Shown piece after piece: positions 15,920 to 24,060 of a stretch of 36,368 nucleotides of DNA. The notes beneath the pieces were generated by a model. The model saw only the letters and a list, made by a program, of their open reading frames with translations, did no database searches and was not told the origin of the DNA. Position numbers and translations under genes: made by a program. Where the stretch lies: contig NYZD01000167.1 in assembly GCA_002685935.1 (NCBI GenBank), forward strand, positions 1 to 36,368. Reading direction: 5' to 3'. The DNA comes from Planctomycetaceae bacterium. Lineage in GTDB: Bacteria; Planctomycetota; Phycisphaerae; Phycisphaerales; Zrk34. The stretch's first letter is position 1; every line of letters starts with the position of its first letter.

Positions 15920-17154
15920 ATCGATCCATGCCCCAGCCGCCGCCCGACCCAACCACCGACACGTCGCCCGCCCGCGCCGCCGCATATCTGGTCGAAGGCG
16001 GCGAAGTGTACGGCGTCGCGCAGATGGTCCTCGCCGAAGCCGGCGGACTCGCCGCGCGGGGCTGGCGGATCGAGATCATCTCCCTCAATCCCGGCCGTTT
16101 CGTTGACGAGTGCCGCAGCGCCGGACTTAACGTCACCGCCCTGGGCTTCGGACCATCACCCAGGCTCACGCGCGGTTCGCTGCGCGATGTGCGCACGCTC
16201 TGGACGCTTCAGCGATACCAGCGACGTGCCGCCCGGCAGGTCGCCCGCACATTAAGCGAACTCAGTATCGACGTCGTTAATGTCGCCTGGCCCAATTTGA
16301 TGGGCATCGCCGGTCGCGCCGCTCACGCCCGCCGCGTCCCCTGTTTCTGGGCCATGCCCAACGCCGTGGGTTCACGCTGGCTCGGCTTGAATCGCTGGAT
16401 CTACCAGCACCAGTGCCAGGAGTACGGCGTCGTCCCGCTCGCTACCAGCAAATACACCGCCTCCACACTCGGCGACCAACCCGTCAAACCCATCGTGCGA
16501 TACCTCGGCGTGGATCAGAATCGTTTCAACCCGGTTACAACCAACTCAATCCAGCGGCACGACATCGGCATTCCCGATCACGCGATCGTGTTGAGCATCA
16601 TCGCGAGGATCGGCCCGGAAAAGGGACAGGATCGCGTACTCCAGGCGATGCTCTCACTGGCCTCAACGTCCCCGCCCCTGCACCTCTTGCTGTTGGGCGG
16701 CCCGACCGACGGCCCCCTCGCCAACGCCCTCCGCGATACCGCCCAACGCGCCGGCGCCGCTGACCGCCTGCACATGCCCGGCGTCGTGACCGACCCACAT
16801 CGTTACTACAACGCCATCGACATCGCGATCAACTGCCGCATCGATCCCGAGCCGTTCGGCTTGTCCGTCATCGAAGCCATGATGATGCGCACCCCCGTCC
16901 TCGTCCATGCATCAGGCGGACCGGCAGAAACCGTCATCGACGGCGTCACCGGATGGCACGTCCCCGCGCCAACCGCCGAGGCATTCACCGCCGGCCTTCG
17001 GCGAGCGATCACCGACCAACCGCGCTGGGACCAGATGGGCGCCGCCGCACAAGCCCACGCAAACGAACATTTCACACGCGATCGCATGGTCGACCATTAC
17101 ATCCAAATCGTCGAACAGACCCTCAACGCCGCGAGAACGACGCCCCACGATTGA
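15916..17154 (+). CDS. Family 4 glycosyltransferase
   Basis: A 412-residue retaining GT-B glycosyltransferase. The N-terminal domain begins AAYLVEGGEVYGVAQMVL, the acceptor-side glycine loop. The C-terminal nucleotide-sugar domain has VLSIIARIGPEKGQDRVLQAM, HLLLLGGPTDGPLA and the GT4 donor motif EPFGLSVIEAMMMRTPVLV with the E-x7-E pair, then GGPAETVIDGVTGW. Start ATG 15916 overlaps the previous stop (ATGA); the longer reading to 15565 runs through the upstream gene in another frame. Last gene of the coupled series; it converges on the epimerase at 17174 with 19 bases between. Donor sugar not determined. Confidence 0.92.
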   Translation: MNRSMPQPPPDPTTDTSPARAAAYLVEGGEVYGVAQMVLAEAGGLAARGWRIEIISLNPGRFVDECRSAGLNVTALGFGPSPRLTRGSLRDVRTLWTLQRYQRRAARQVARTLSELSIDVVNVAWPNLMGIAGRAAHARRVPCFWAMPNAVGSRWLGLNRWIYQHQCQEYGVVPLATSKYTASTLGDQPVKPIVRYLGVDQNRFNPVTTNSIQRHDIGIPDHAIVLSIIARIGPEKGQDRVLQAMLSLASTSPPLHLLLLGGPTDGPLANALRDTAQRAGAADRLHMPGVVTDPHRYYNAIDIAINCRIDPEPFGLSVIEAMMMRTPVLVHASGGPAETVIDGVTGWHVPAPTAEAFTAGLRRAITDQPRWDQMGAAAQAHANEHFTRDRMVDHYIQIVEQTLNAARTTPHD

Positions 17155-17173
17155 TCGAATCCCCCTCGCCGAA

Positions 17174-18124
17174 TCACTGCGATTGCACCCACTCCCACTG
17201 CCGCCCGATCCCCTGCTCGAGCGACACCCGCGGCTCATATCCCAGCACCGTCGACGACCGCGTCAGATCCGCATAAGTCCGCTCCACATCCCCCGGCTGC
17301 TGCGGCTGACGATCGATCTTCGCCCGCTTGCCCACGACCTGCTCGATCGCTCCAATCAGATCCGTCAACGTCACCGGATGATTGCCTCCCAGATTGTAAA
17401 TCCCGAACGCGTCACACCGCTCCAAGGCCGCAAGCATCCCATCCACAATGTCACCCACAAACGTGAAATCGCGGCTCATCGATCCGTCGCCGAACACCGG
17501 AATCGCCGCGCCCGCTTCCACCAGACGCAAAAACTTGCCGATCGCCAGATCCGGTCGCTGCCGCGGCCCGTACACCGTGAACAGCCGCAAACACGCGACC
17601 GGCAAATGGTGCAGATGCCAATACGTGTGGCAGATCAGTTCCCCCGCCCGCTTCGTCGCCGCATAAGGACTGATCGGGAAGTCAACCGGATCGTCCTCGG
17701 CGAACGGCACCTTCTGGTTGTTCCCATAGACGCTCGAGCTCGAAGCGAACACGAACCGTCCCACCCCGTGCTTCACCGCCGCGTCCAGCACGTGCATCGT
17801 GCCGTCCACATTCACCGCCACATACAGCGCCGGGTTCTCGATGCTCGGCCGCACCCCCGCCATCGCCGCCAGATGCACCACCGACTCTGGCTTCACGCGC
17901 GCGAACACCGCGTCAATCGCATCGCCGTCGCGGATGTCCGCCTCCATCATTTCAAACTGATCCAATCCCAGCGCCCCGGCCAGATTCCGCCGTTTGACCG
18001 CCGGATCATAAAAATCACACAAATTATCCACACCCACCACACGTCGGCCCGCCGCCAACAGTCGATCCGTCAGCGTAGAGCCAATAAACCCCGCCGCACC
18101 CGTGATCAATATGGGTCCATTCAT
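17174..18124 (-). CDS. NAD-dependent UDP-sugar epimerase (UDP-glucuronate 4-epimerase-like)
   Basis: A 316-residue extended short-chain dehydrogenase. NAD loop GAAGFIG (residues 9-15), DNLCDFYDPAVKRRNL (the segment typical of UDP-glucuronate epimerases), HLAAMAGVRPSIENP, SSSSVYG and catalytic YAATK, then LFTVYGPRQRPDLAI with the arginines that contact the UDP sugar and RDFTFVGDIVDG. GGAGAG lies 9 bases before the ATG at 18124. It is transcribed divergently from the UDP-GlcNAc dehydrogenase-like gene across 153 bases, a sensible pairing for making galacturonate-type or GalNAcA-type donors for the glycosyltransferases. Substrate assigned by resemblance only. Confidence 0.88.
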   Translation of the reverse strand: MNGPILITGAAGFIGSTLTDRLLAAGRRVVGVDNLCDFYDPAVKRRNLAGALGLDQFEMMEADIRDGDAIDAVFARVKPESVVHLAAMAGVRPSIENPALYVAVNVDGTMHVLDAAVKHGVGRFVFASSSSVYGNNQKVPFAEDDPVDFPISPYAATKRAGELICHTYWHLHHLPVACLRLFTVYGPRQRPDLAIGKFLRLVEAGAAIPVFGDGSMSRDFTFVGDIVDGMLAALERCDAFGIYNLGGNHPVTLTDLIGAIEQVVGKRAKIDRQPQQPGDVERTYADLTRSSTVLGYEPRVSLEQGIGRQWEWVQSQ

Positions 18125-18277
18125 GCGCGGTCGCTCTCCATATCAAACTCCGTACAGCATAACACCCCAAAGCCCGCGCCGTGTACCGTGCAACGCGCCC
18201 CGCGCCGGCGCGCCTTTACGTCCCGCCTCGCCCTAACGATACTACATTGCTTCCCTCACCCAGCCGATGGAAATGGC

Positions 18278-19588
18278 ATGACGATTCAGCAGAAGATTGC
18301 CGACAGATCCGCCGTGGTTGGCGTGGTCGCCCTGGGCTACGTGGGCCTGCCCCTGGCCCGTGCCTTCTGGTCCGCGGGGTTCCAGACCATCGGCTTTGAT
18401 ATCGACCCCGAAAAAATCCGCTTGCTCAATCGGGGCGAGAACTACCTCCGCCACCTCGGCGAGTCATTCGTCAGCGAGATGTGTCAGGACGGCCGATTCC
18501 AGGCCACCGATGACTTCACGCGGCTCTCAGAAGCCGACGCCATCCTCATCTGCGTCCCCACCCCGCTCGGAAAACACCTCGAACCCGACCTCAGCTTCGT
18601 CGAATCCGCTTCCGACCAGGCCGCCGCAACCCTGCGCCCCGAACAGTTGATCGTCCTGGAATCCACCACCTACCCCGGCACGACCCGCGACATCATGCTC
18701 CCACGCCTCCAGGCCACCGGCCTGACTTGCGGCAAGGACTTCTTCCTCGCCTACTCACCCGAGCGCGAAGACCCCGGCCGCGCCGATCACTCCACCCAGA
18801 CCATCCCCAAACTCGTCGGCGGCATCGATCAAGCCAGCGGCGAACTCGCCGTCGCCCTCTACCGTCAGGCCGTCCGCGAGATCGTCCCCGTCGGCAGCGC
18901 CGAGGTCGCCGAGGCCGCCAAACTCCTGGAAAATATCTACCGCGCCGTGAACATCGCCATGGTCAACGAAATGAAAATGCTGTTGACCCCCATGGATATT
19001 GACGTGTGGGAAGTGATCGAGGCCGCCGCGACCAAGCCGTTCGGCTTCCAGCCCTTCTACCCCGGCCCCGGCCTCGGCGGACACTGCATCCCCATCGATC
19101 CGTTCTACCTAACCTGGAAAGCGCGCGAAGCCGGCCTGTCAACCCGATTCATCGAACTGGCCGGCCAGATCAACCACGGCATGCCCACCTACGTCGTCCA
19201 GCGCGCCGCCGATGCCCTCAACCGCCACGGCAAGGCGATCCATGGCGCACGCGTCCTCGTGCTCGGCCTCGCCTACAAACCCAACGTCGATGATGTGCGC
19301 GAAAGTCCGTCCTTCGAAATCATCGAACGCCTTCAGGCCGCCGGCGCCGACGTCGATTACAACGACCCCCACGTCCCCGCCACCCACAAAATGCGCCACC
19401 ACGACTTGCACATGAGCAGCGTTGATCTGTCCGCTGACATGCTCAATCAATACGACTGCGTCCTGATCGCCACCCATCACGCCGCCTACGACTGGCAGAT
19501 GATCGCCGACCACGCCAAACTCGTCGTCGACACCCGCGGCGCCATGCGCCACGTCACCGGACCACACGATCACATCATCAGCGCTTGA
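18278..19588 (+). CDS. wbpA: UDP-N-acetylglucosamine 6-dehydrogenase-like nucleotide sugar dehydrogenase
   Basis: Four-electron oxidation of a UDP-hexosamine to its uronic acid. The protein is 436 residues, the length typical of WbpA. It has PGPGLGGHCIPIDPFYL with catalytic Cys270, LAYSPEREDPGRAD, a KLLENIYRAVNIAMVNEM helix with the catalytic-region Lys/Asn, and LGLAYKPNVDDVRESPS in the UDP-binding domain. The NAD loop reads VVALGYVGLPLA: the first glycine of the usual GLGYVG stretch is Ala, which is uncommon. Start ATG 18278 follows GATGGAAATGG; the open frame extends upstream to 16907 through other genes and is not coding there. UDP-glucose dehydrogenase is a less likely alternative. It supplies uronic acid donors to the polysaccharide locus. 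Confidence 0.88.
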   Translation: MTIQQKIADRSAVVGVVALGYVGLPLARAFWSAGFQTIGFDIDPEKIRLLNRGENYLRHLGESFVSEMCQDGRFQATDDFTRLSEADAILICVPTPLGKHLEPDLSFVESASDQAAATLRPEQLIVLESTTYPGTTRDIMLPRLQATGLTCGKDFFLAYSPEREDPGRADHSTQTIPKLVGGIDQASGELAVALYRQAVREIVPVGSAEVAEAAKLLENIYRAVNIAMVNEMKMLLTPMDIDVWEVIEAAATKPFGFQPFYPGPGLGGHCIPIDPFYLTWKAREAGLSTRFIELAGQINHGMPTYVVQRAADALNRHGKAIHGARVLVLGLAYKPNVDDVRESPSFEIIERLQAAGADVDYNDPHVPATHKMRHHDLHMSSVDLSADMLNQYDCVLIATHHAAYDWQMIADHAKLVVDTRGAMRHVTGPHDHIISA

Positions 19589-19626
19589 TGGACCCGCGAC
19601 CCCGCACCTTCACCACCCATCCGCCA

Positions 19627-20505
19627 TCACGCAATCGACGCCAGCGGCACGATCCTCTCCACCAGTTCATCACGCGTGTAAACCGTCGATAGATCGATCG
19701 GCAACATTTGGCCCGCCTGGTCATCGCTGTTGATCACCAGAATCGTTTCATCGATCGCCTCGTACCCCGCGTCTGTCGGCTGGTGCCCGCAGACAAACAC
19801 GCGCGCCCCCCATTCTGCCGCCAGCGCGTCCGCCACCGCCTGCTTCATGTTTCGACCCCACACCAGCAAATAGGCGCTGCCCGTCGGCCCGTGCATGTCC
19901 TCTTCAAGCGGCTCCCGATCCAGGATCGAAGCGTCAAATGCCTTGATCCGCGAAGGCGACGGCAGGCTGTGCGAACAGAACACCCCGTTCGCACACTGCA
20001 CCGCCAGCGGCATCGCCCGCACAAACCGTTCCAGCGACTCAGCCACCATCGCCTCGTGTTCGCCAAAGATATATTCAATCCCCTGATTGAACGCGTCCAC
20101 ACTGCTCACCCCCGCTTTCAGAATCGAATCCCCGTTCACCTGCGCCAGTTCGTGGTTCGACAACATCACGTGCACCCGATCCGGATATTGCACCACCAGA
20201 TCTGCGGCCACCAGCGCCATGCGATAGCTGAAATCCATCCCGTTAAACAGCCGATCCCCGTGAATCAGTTCCTGCAGGATCAGATGCCGGTCGCCGTCCG
20301 CATCCAGTTCCGCAAGCTGGATGATCTTGCGCAGGTTGTCACTATGATCGTGGATGTCCCCCGTGATCAGCAGCCGACCCGCATCCGGCAGTTCCACCTT
20401 GCTGCCCGTCCGCACCGAACTCACCCGCAGCCCCTCCGCCGCCCGGTCCAATAAATCACACACTTCCACCGCATCCTGCGTGTTGATCGAGGTCTCCATA
20501 CTCAT
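19627..20505 (-). CDS. Calcineurin-like metallophosphoesterase
   Basis: A 292-residue phosphoesterase with the binuclear metal motifs LLITGDIHDHSDN (GDxH-type), VMLSNHELAQ (NHE) and VFCSHSLPSPSR, and a final VFVCGHQPTDAGYE (GHxP). The usual GD-GNHE motif is slightly changed: the second Gly-Asp is recast as LIHGDRLFNGMDF and the Gly of GNHE is Ser. No signal peptide, so cytoplasmic. Starts at 20505 (MSMETS), 20499 or 20529 are all possible; 20505 is a compromise without a strong ribosome binding site. It is divergent from hslV with only 74 bases between, so promoters must overlap. Substrate unknown; serine/threonine phosphatase or nucleotide phosphatase roles are possible. Confidence 0.82.
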   Translation of the reverse strand: MSMETSINTQDAVEVCDLLDRAAEGLRVSSVRTGSKVELPDAGRLLITGDIHDHSDNLRKIIQLAELDADGDRHLILQELIHGDRLFNGMDFSYRMALVAADLVVQYPDRVHVMLSNHELAQVNGDSILKAGVSSVDAFNQGIEYIFGEHEAMVAESLERFVRAMPLAVQCANGVFCSHSLPSPSRIKAFDASILDREPLEEDMHGPTGSAYLLVWGRNMKQAVADALAAEWGARVFVCGHQPTDAGYEAIDETILVINSDDQAGQMLPIDLSTVYTRDELVERIVPLASIA

Positions 20506-20579
20506 CCCATGAGCGTAGCGGCTCCCCACCGCCGGTCAAACACCGCACGGCGCACCCGTTCGCGGTTATCATGACACTC

Positions 20580-21119
20580 ATGAAGATCCGATCCACAACC
20601 ATTCTCTCCGTCCGGCGCGGTGATCAGGTCGCCCTCGGCGGCGACGGCCAGGTCACCATGCAGGACACCATCGCCAAAGCTGACGCCGTCAAGATACGCC
20701 GACTCGAACCCGCCGACGGCCACGCCGTCCTCGTCGGATTCGCCGGCGCTGCCGCCGACGCCTTCGCCCTGCTTGAACATTTCGAATCCAAACTCAAAGA
20801 CTCGCCCGGCAACATCCGCAAAGCCGCCATCGAACTCGCCAAGCTCTGGCGCACCGACCGCATGCTCCGCCGACTCGAAGCACTGCTCGCCGTCACCGAT
20901 GCCCAGGCCAGCCTCCTCGTCAGCGGCACCGGCGACGTCATCGAACCCACCGACGGCATCATCGGTATCGGCTCCGGCGGCTCATACGCCACCGCCGCCG
21001 CCCGCGCGCTCGTCCGTCACGCCGACCTGCCCGTCGAACAGATCGTGCGCGATGCGCTCACCATCGCCGGCGAGATGAGTGTCTACGCCAACACAAACCT
21101 GACCATCGAATCCATCTGA
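20580..21119 (+). CDS. hslV: ATP-dependent protease proteolytic subunit HslV
   Basis: Threonine protease that forms a double hexameric ring and is opened by the ATPase HslU. The 179-residue protein reads MKIRS-TTILSVRRGDQVALGGDGQVT, so the catalytic Thr is residue 6 and a five-residue propeptide must be removed. Family motifs VGFAGAAADAFALLEHFE, LAKLWRTDRMLRRLEALL, VSGTGDVIEP and IGIGSGGSYATAAARAL follow; the last usually reads GSGGPYA, so Pro is replaced by Ser. Start ATG 20580 is preferred to the in-frame ATG three codons upstream. No hslU lies within the window on either side: the next genes are a small membrane protein and thyA. The partner is probably encoded elsewhere. Confidence 0.95.
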   Translation: MKIRSTTILSVRRGDQVALGGDGQVTMQDTIAKADAVKIRRLEPADGHAVLVGFAGAAADAFALLEHFESKLKDSPGNIRKAAIELAKLWRTDRMLRRLEALLAVTDAQASLLVSGTGDVIEPTDGIIGIGSGGSYATAAARALVRHADLPVEQIVRDALTIAGEMSVYANTNLTIESI

Positions 21120-21130
21120 CCCCACGTCAC

Positions 21131-21472
21131 GTGCCACCAGTCAGACGATACATCCCCGTCGCCCTCACGCGCATCGTCCTGATCATTCACGCGGTCTGGC
21201 TCGCAGCGCTGTGGCTCGATCAGTCCCGTCCGCCCCAACCGCTCGGATCGCTCGGCGAATCGCTCTGGGCCCTCGCCCACAAACCATCGTTCTACCCCCT
21301 CGCCGCCGCCATCGTCGTCGCCCTGCCCGCCACGCTCGTCGCCGCTTTCATGCGCGGCCGACATCGATGGTGGCTCGCCGTCAGCTGGGCCGTCACCCTC
21401 ACCCTCATCGCCGTCTACCACACCCCTAAAGTCACCGCCATGCTCCGTGTCCTCTACCGGCAATACACCTGA
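21131..21472 (+). CDS. Small hypothetical membrane protein
   Basis: A 113-residue protein with three predicted hydrophobic segments: VALTRIVLIIHAVWLAALWL, PLAAAIVVALPATLVAAFM and WWLAVSWAVTLTLIAVY, separated by short polar loops with basic residues (RGRHRWW). I do not recognise the family. The start is GTG at 21131, 11 bases after the hslV stop, without a clear ribosome binding site. It lies between hslV and thyA on the same strand, with 38 bases to thyA, so the four genes hslV to folA may be one transcript. The membrane pattern supports it being a real gene; function unknown. Confidence 0.65.
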   Translation: MPPVRRYIPVALTRIVLIIHAVWLAALWLDQSRPPQPLGSLGESLWALAHKPSFYPLAAAIVVALPATLVAAFMRGRHRWWLAVSWAVTLTLIAVYHTPKVTAMLRVLYRQYT

Positions 21473-21510
21473 GCCGCGCACCGCCCAACGTCTGATACAA
21501 TCTCCTCAAC

Positions 21511-22305
21511 ATGAAGGCCTATCTCGACCTGCTCCAACACATCCTCGACCACGGTCGACCCCGCCCTGACCGCACCGGCACCGGAACCATCAGCATCTTC
21601 GGTTACCAGCTCCGACACGATCTCGCCGACGGATTCCCCCTGCTCACCACCAAGAAGCTGCACCTCCGCTCCATCATTCACGAGCTGCTCTGGTTCCTCG
21701 CCGGCGACACCAACATCCAACACCTCAACGACAACAACGTCCGAATCTGGGACGAATGGGCCGACGAAAACGGCGACCTCGGCCCCGTCTACGGACATCA
21801 GTGGCGCTCCTGGCCCGCCGCCGACGGCCGTGCCATCGACCAGATCGGTCGCCTCATCGATCTGATCCGAAACGACCCCCACTCCCGCCGCCTCATCGTC
21901 AGCGCCTGGAACGTCGCCGACGTCGATCAGATGGCGCTGCCCCCCTGCCACACCATGTTCCAGTTTTATGTCGCCGAAGGCCGACTCAGTTGCCAACTCT
22001 ATCAACGCAGCGCCGATGTGTTCCTCGGCGTCCCCTTCAACATCGCCAGTTACGCCATCCTCACCATGATGGTCGCCCAGGTCACGGACCTGCAGCCCGG
22101 TGATTTCGTGCACACCTTCGGCGATGCTCACCTCTACACCAATCACATCGATCAAGCGCGCGAACAATTGTCGCGCGCGCCGCGCGCCTTGCCCACCATG
22201 CGCATCAATCCCGATGTCTCCGACATCTTCGCGTTTGAACACAACGACTTCGCGCTTGAACAATACGACCCCCACCCGCACATTGCCGCCCCCATAGCCG
22301 TATGA
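21511..22305 (+). CDS. thyA: Thymidylate synthase
   Basis: Methylates dUMP to dTMP using methylene-tetrahydrofolate and releases dihydrofolate. The protein is 264 residues, the same as Escherichia coli ThyA, with the active-site [10 protein letters not shown] carrying Cys146 at the identical position. Other family elements are [73 protein letters not shown] and [12 protein letters not shown]. It overlaps folA by 4 bases (ATGA), coupling dTMP synthesis to dihydrofolate recycling. A GC-rich inverted repeat lies inside the gene at 22156-22178. Confidence 0.98.
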   Translation: MKAYLDLLQHILDHGRPRPDRTGTGTISIFGYQLRHDLADGFPLLTTKKLHLRSIIHELLWFLAGDTNIQHLNDNNVRIWDEWADENGDLGPVYGHQWRSWPAADGRAIDQIGRLIDLIRNDPHSRRLIVSAWNVADVDQMALPPCHTMFQFYVAEGRLSCQLYQRSADVFLGVPFNIASYAILTMMVAQVTDLQPGDFVHTFGDAHLYTNHIDQAREQLSRAPRALPTMRINPDVSDIFAFEHNDFALEQYDPHPHIAAPIAV

Positions 22306-22799
22306 CCATCTCCATGATCGCAGCGATGGCCCGGAACCGCGTGATTGGCCGCGACGGCCAACTCCCCTGGAGCCTCCCCGACGACATGGCCCACTTCATG
22401 AAACACACCCGTGGCCACGCCGTCATCATGGGCCGACGGACCTTCGACACCCTCGACGGCCCCCTCACCAATCGAAACAACATCATCCTCACCCGGCAGC
22501 GCCACCTCGCCGTCGACGGCGCGACCATCGTCCACACCCTCGACCAGGCCATCGCCGCCGCCGGCGATGACGATGAGCCCTTCATCGCCGGCGGTGAAGA
22601 CATCTACCGCCTCGCCCTCCCCCGCGCCGATCGCATCTACCTGACCGTCGTGCATGCGTCGCCCAACGGCGACACGCGTTTCCCGCCTTTCGATGCATCC
22701 GACTGGCAGATCGTCGAGAACATCCACCACCCCACCGACGACCGCCACACCCACGCCTTCGATTTCCTGACCTATCAACGAATTGACCGTCGGCATTGA
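22302..22799 (+). CDS. folA: Dihydrofolate reductase
   Basis: Reduces dihydrofolate, made by thymidylate synthase, back to tetrahydrofolate with NADPH. The 165-residue protein shows [21 protein letters not shown] (substrate and Met20 loop region), [24 protein letters not shown] with the usual acidic residue, the LTRQ stretch after NNIIL, and [22 protein letters not shown], the NADPH-binding GGxxIY motif. The start overlaps the thyA stop. The length and motifs suggest the chromosomal trimethoprim-sensitive type. It forms the classic thyA-folA pair. Confidence 0.97.
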   Translation: MTISMIAAMARNRVIGRDGQLPWSLPDDMAHFMKHTRGHAVIMGRRTFDTLDGPLTNRNNIILTRQRHLAVDGATIVHTLDQAIAAAGDDDEPFIAGGEDIYRLALPRADRIYLTVVHASPNGDTRFPPFDASDWQIVENIHHPTDDRHTHAFDFLTYQRIDRRH

Positions 22800-22841
22800 C
22801 CGAACACCCCGTACCGTCCCAACAACGATCGGAGCACATCC

Positions 22842-23708
22842 ATGAAACTCGCCGTCAGCACCTACAGTCTCTCACGCTGGATGCGCGACAACAACAAATC
22901 CATCAACCAGGCCATCGACTGGATCGCCGATCACGTGCGCGGCATCGAGTTCGTCGGCATCCCCGTCGATAAAGGGCAGGATCCCATCCGCAAGGCCCGC
23001 GCGATTCGCCGGCGATGCGAGCAGCGCCGCCTCAAGATCGTCGGCTACTGCACCGGCGCGAATCTGCTGCAGACCAAACCGCGCGAGCAAGCCAAAGTCA
23101 TCAATGAAGTCAAACAGCAAGTCGACGTCGCCGCCGCCCTCGGCGCTCCCTCGATGCGCCATGACGTCGCGCACGGTTTCGGCGACGACTGGAAAGGGCC
23201 CCGCACCGACGCCGCCGCCTTCCGCATCCTCGTGCCCGCCGTGCGCCAGATTGCTGACTACGCCGATTCACGCGGCGTCAAGACGTCACTCGAGAACCAC
23301 GGCTTCTACCTGCAATCCTCCGCGCGCGTCGACCGCTTCATTCAGGCCGTCAACCACCCCAACTACGGGTTGACCATCGACATCGGCAACTTCCTGTGCG
23401 TCGCCGAACGCCCCGAGACCGCCGTGCCCCGCCTCGCGAAACACGCGATCATGGCCCACATCAAAGATTTTCACATCAAACCCAAGACCCGCGCCCCCGA
23501 CGTCGGCTGGATCATCACCCCCAAATCCATCGCGATCCGCGGCGCCGTCGTCGGCCACGGCGACATCGACCTGCTGTCCTGCCTCAAATCCCTCCGCCGG
23601 TCCGGTTATGACGGTTGGTTAAGCCTGGAATTTGAGGGCCTCGAAGAACCGGCCCAGGGCGTCGAATTGGGCCTCACCTACGCCGAACGCCTCATCAAAT
23701 CACTGTAA
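22842..23708 (+). CDS. Sugar phosphate isomerase/epimerase family protein
   Basis: A 288-residue xylose-isomerase-like TIM barrel starting MKLAVSTYSLSRWM, with CGGAGCACATCC before the ATG. Visible metal and active-site elements are VRGIEFVG (Glu), KTSLENHGFYLQ (Glu and His), YGLTIDIGNFL (Asp), MAHIKDFHIKP (His) and LSLEFEGLEEP (final Glu). It is distinct from the barrel at 4927-5724, with which it shares only the general pattern. It is the last gene after folA, 42 bases downstream, but is not metabolically related to folate and may have its own promoter. Substrate unknown. Confidence 0.85.
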   Translation: MKLAVSTYSLSRWMRDNNKSINQAIDWIADHVRGIEFVGIPVDKGQDPIRKARAIRRRCEQRRLKIVGYCTGANLLQTKPREQAKVINEVKQQVDVAAALGAPSMRHDVAHGFGDDWKGPRTDAAAFRILVPAVRQIADYADSRGVKTSLENHGFYLQSSARVDRFIQAVNHPNYGLTIDIGNFLCVAERPETAVPRLAKHAIMAHIKDFHIKPKTRAPDVGWIITPKSIAIRGAVVGHGDIDLLSCLKSLRRSGYDGWLSLEFEGLEEPAQGVELGLTYAERLIKSL

Positions 23709-23829
23709 CCAACCCACACGCCCCAGTTTAACATGATGCGCCTGGATGAGCCGCCGTGATCGCTCAGGATCGGCGCCGCGCCAAAGTCCGATATATCAAA
23801 AAAATAGCGACTTCTGCCCAGGAAACAGG

Positions 23830-23877
23830 TACAATTCACTGTGGCAGCATACGACCGCTGCCATTGTAGAAGGGAGG
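23830..23877 (+). promoter_or_regulatory. Putative -10 box and 5'-end hairpin leading to the PEP-CTERM gene
   Basis: TACAAT (23830-23835) fits a -10 box, although no good -35 is seen. Starting about 7 bases after it, TGGCAGC (23842-23848) and GCTGCCA (23857-23863) form a perfect 7-bp hairpin with an 8-base loop, followed by AGGGAGG (23871-23877). If transcription starts near 23842, the RNA would begin with the hairpin. This lies in a 348-base gap that otherwise holds only the small ORF at 23899-24060. Confidence 0.35.
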
Positions 23878-23898
23878 AAATATAGGCCATACCTGACC

Positions 23899-24060
23899 AT
23901 GAACCCAGAACTGTCGATGGGCTGCCGCCGTCGAGGTGCTATGCGTTACGAGCACTGCGCACACCATACGTGTGTTGGTGTTGTTGTTGTTGATGTGCTG
24001 TGGCTGATGACGCGTTTTATCGCGCTCGCAACGGGCGGGCGTCAATACCGGAGACGATGA
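23899..24060 (+). CDS. Candidate small ORF translationally coupled to the PEP-CTERM gene
   Basis: A 53-residue reading frame from ATG 23899 to TGA 24058-24060. Its stop overlaps the ATG of the following PEP-CTERM gene (ATGA). The peptide begins MNPELSMGCRRRGAM, contains HCAHHTC and a hydrophobic run VGVVVVDVLWLMTRFIALA, and ends in basic GGRQYRRR. It could be a single-span membrane peptide or a leader whose translation opens the next start. AGGGAGG lies about 21 bases before the ATG, too far for an ideal ribosome binding site; an inner ATG at 23941 is also possible. The frame uses TTG/GTT-rich codons unlike its neighbours. Real coding status uncertain. Confidence 0.35.
   Translation: MNPELSMGCRRRGAMRYEHCAHHTCVGVVVVDVLWLMTRFIALATGGRQYRRR

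Noticed and set aside
16907-18277. Long upstream extension of the UDP-GlcNAc dehydrogenase frame
   Set aside because: It is antisense to the epimerase and out of frame in the GT4 gene; the protein homology starts only at 18278.
22156-22178. GCGCGCGA / TCGCGCGC inverted repeat with a 7-base loop
   Set aside because: It sits inside thyA encoding conserved-length protein; a GC-rich chance hairpin is the simplest explanation.
23709-24056. Riboswitch in the gap before the PEP-CTERM gene
   Set aside because: Only one short hairpin is visible; no known riboswitch core motif was recognised.
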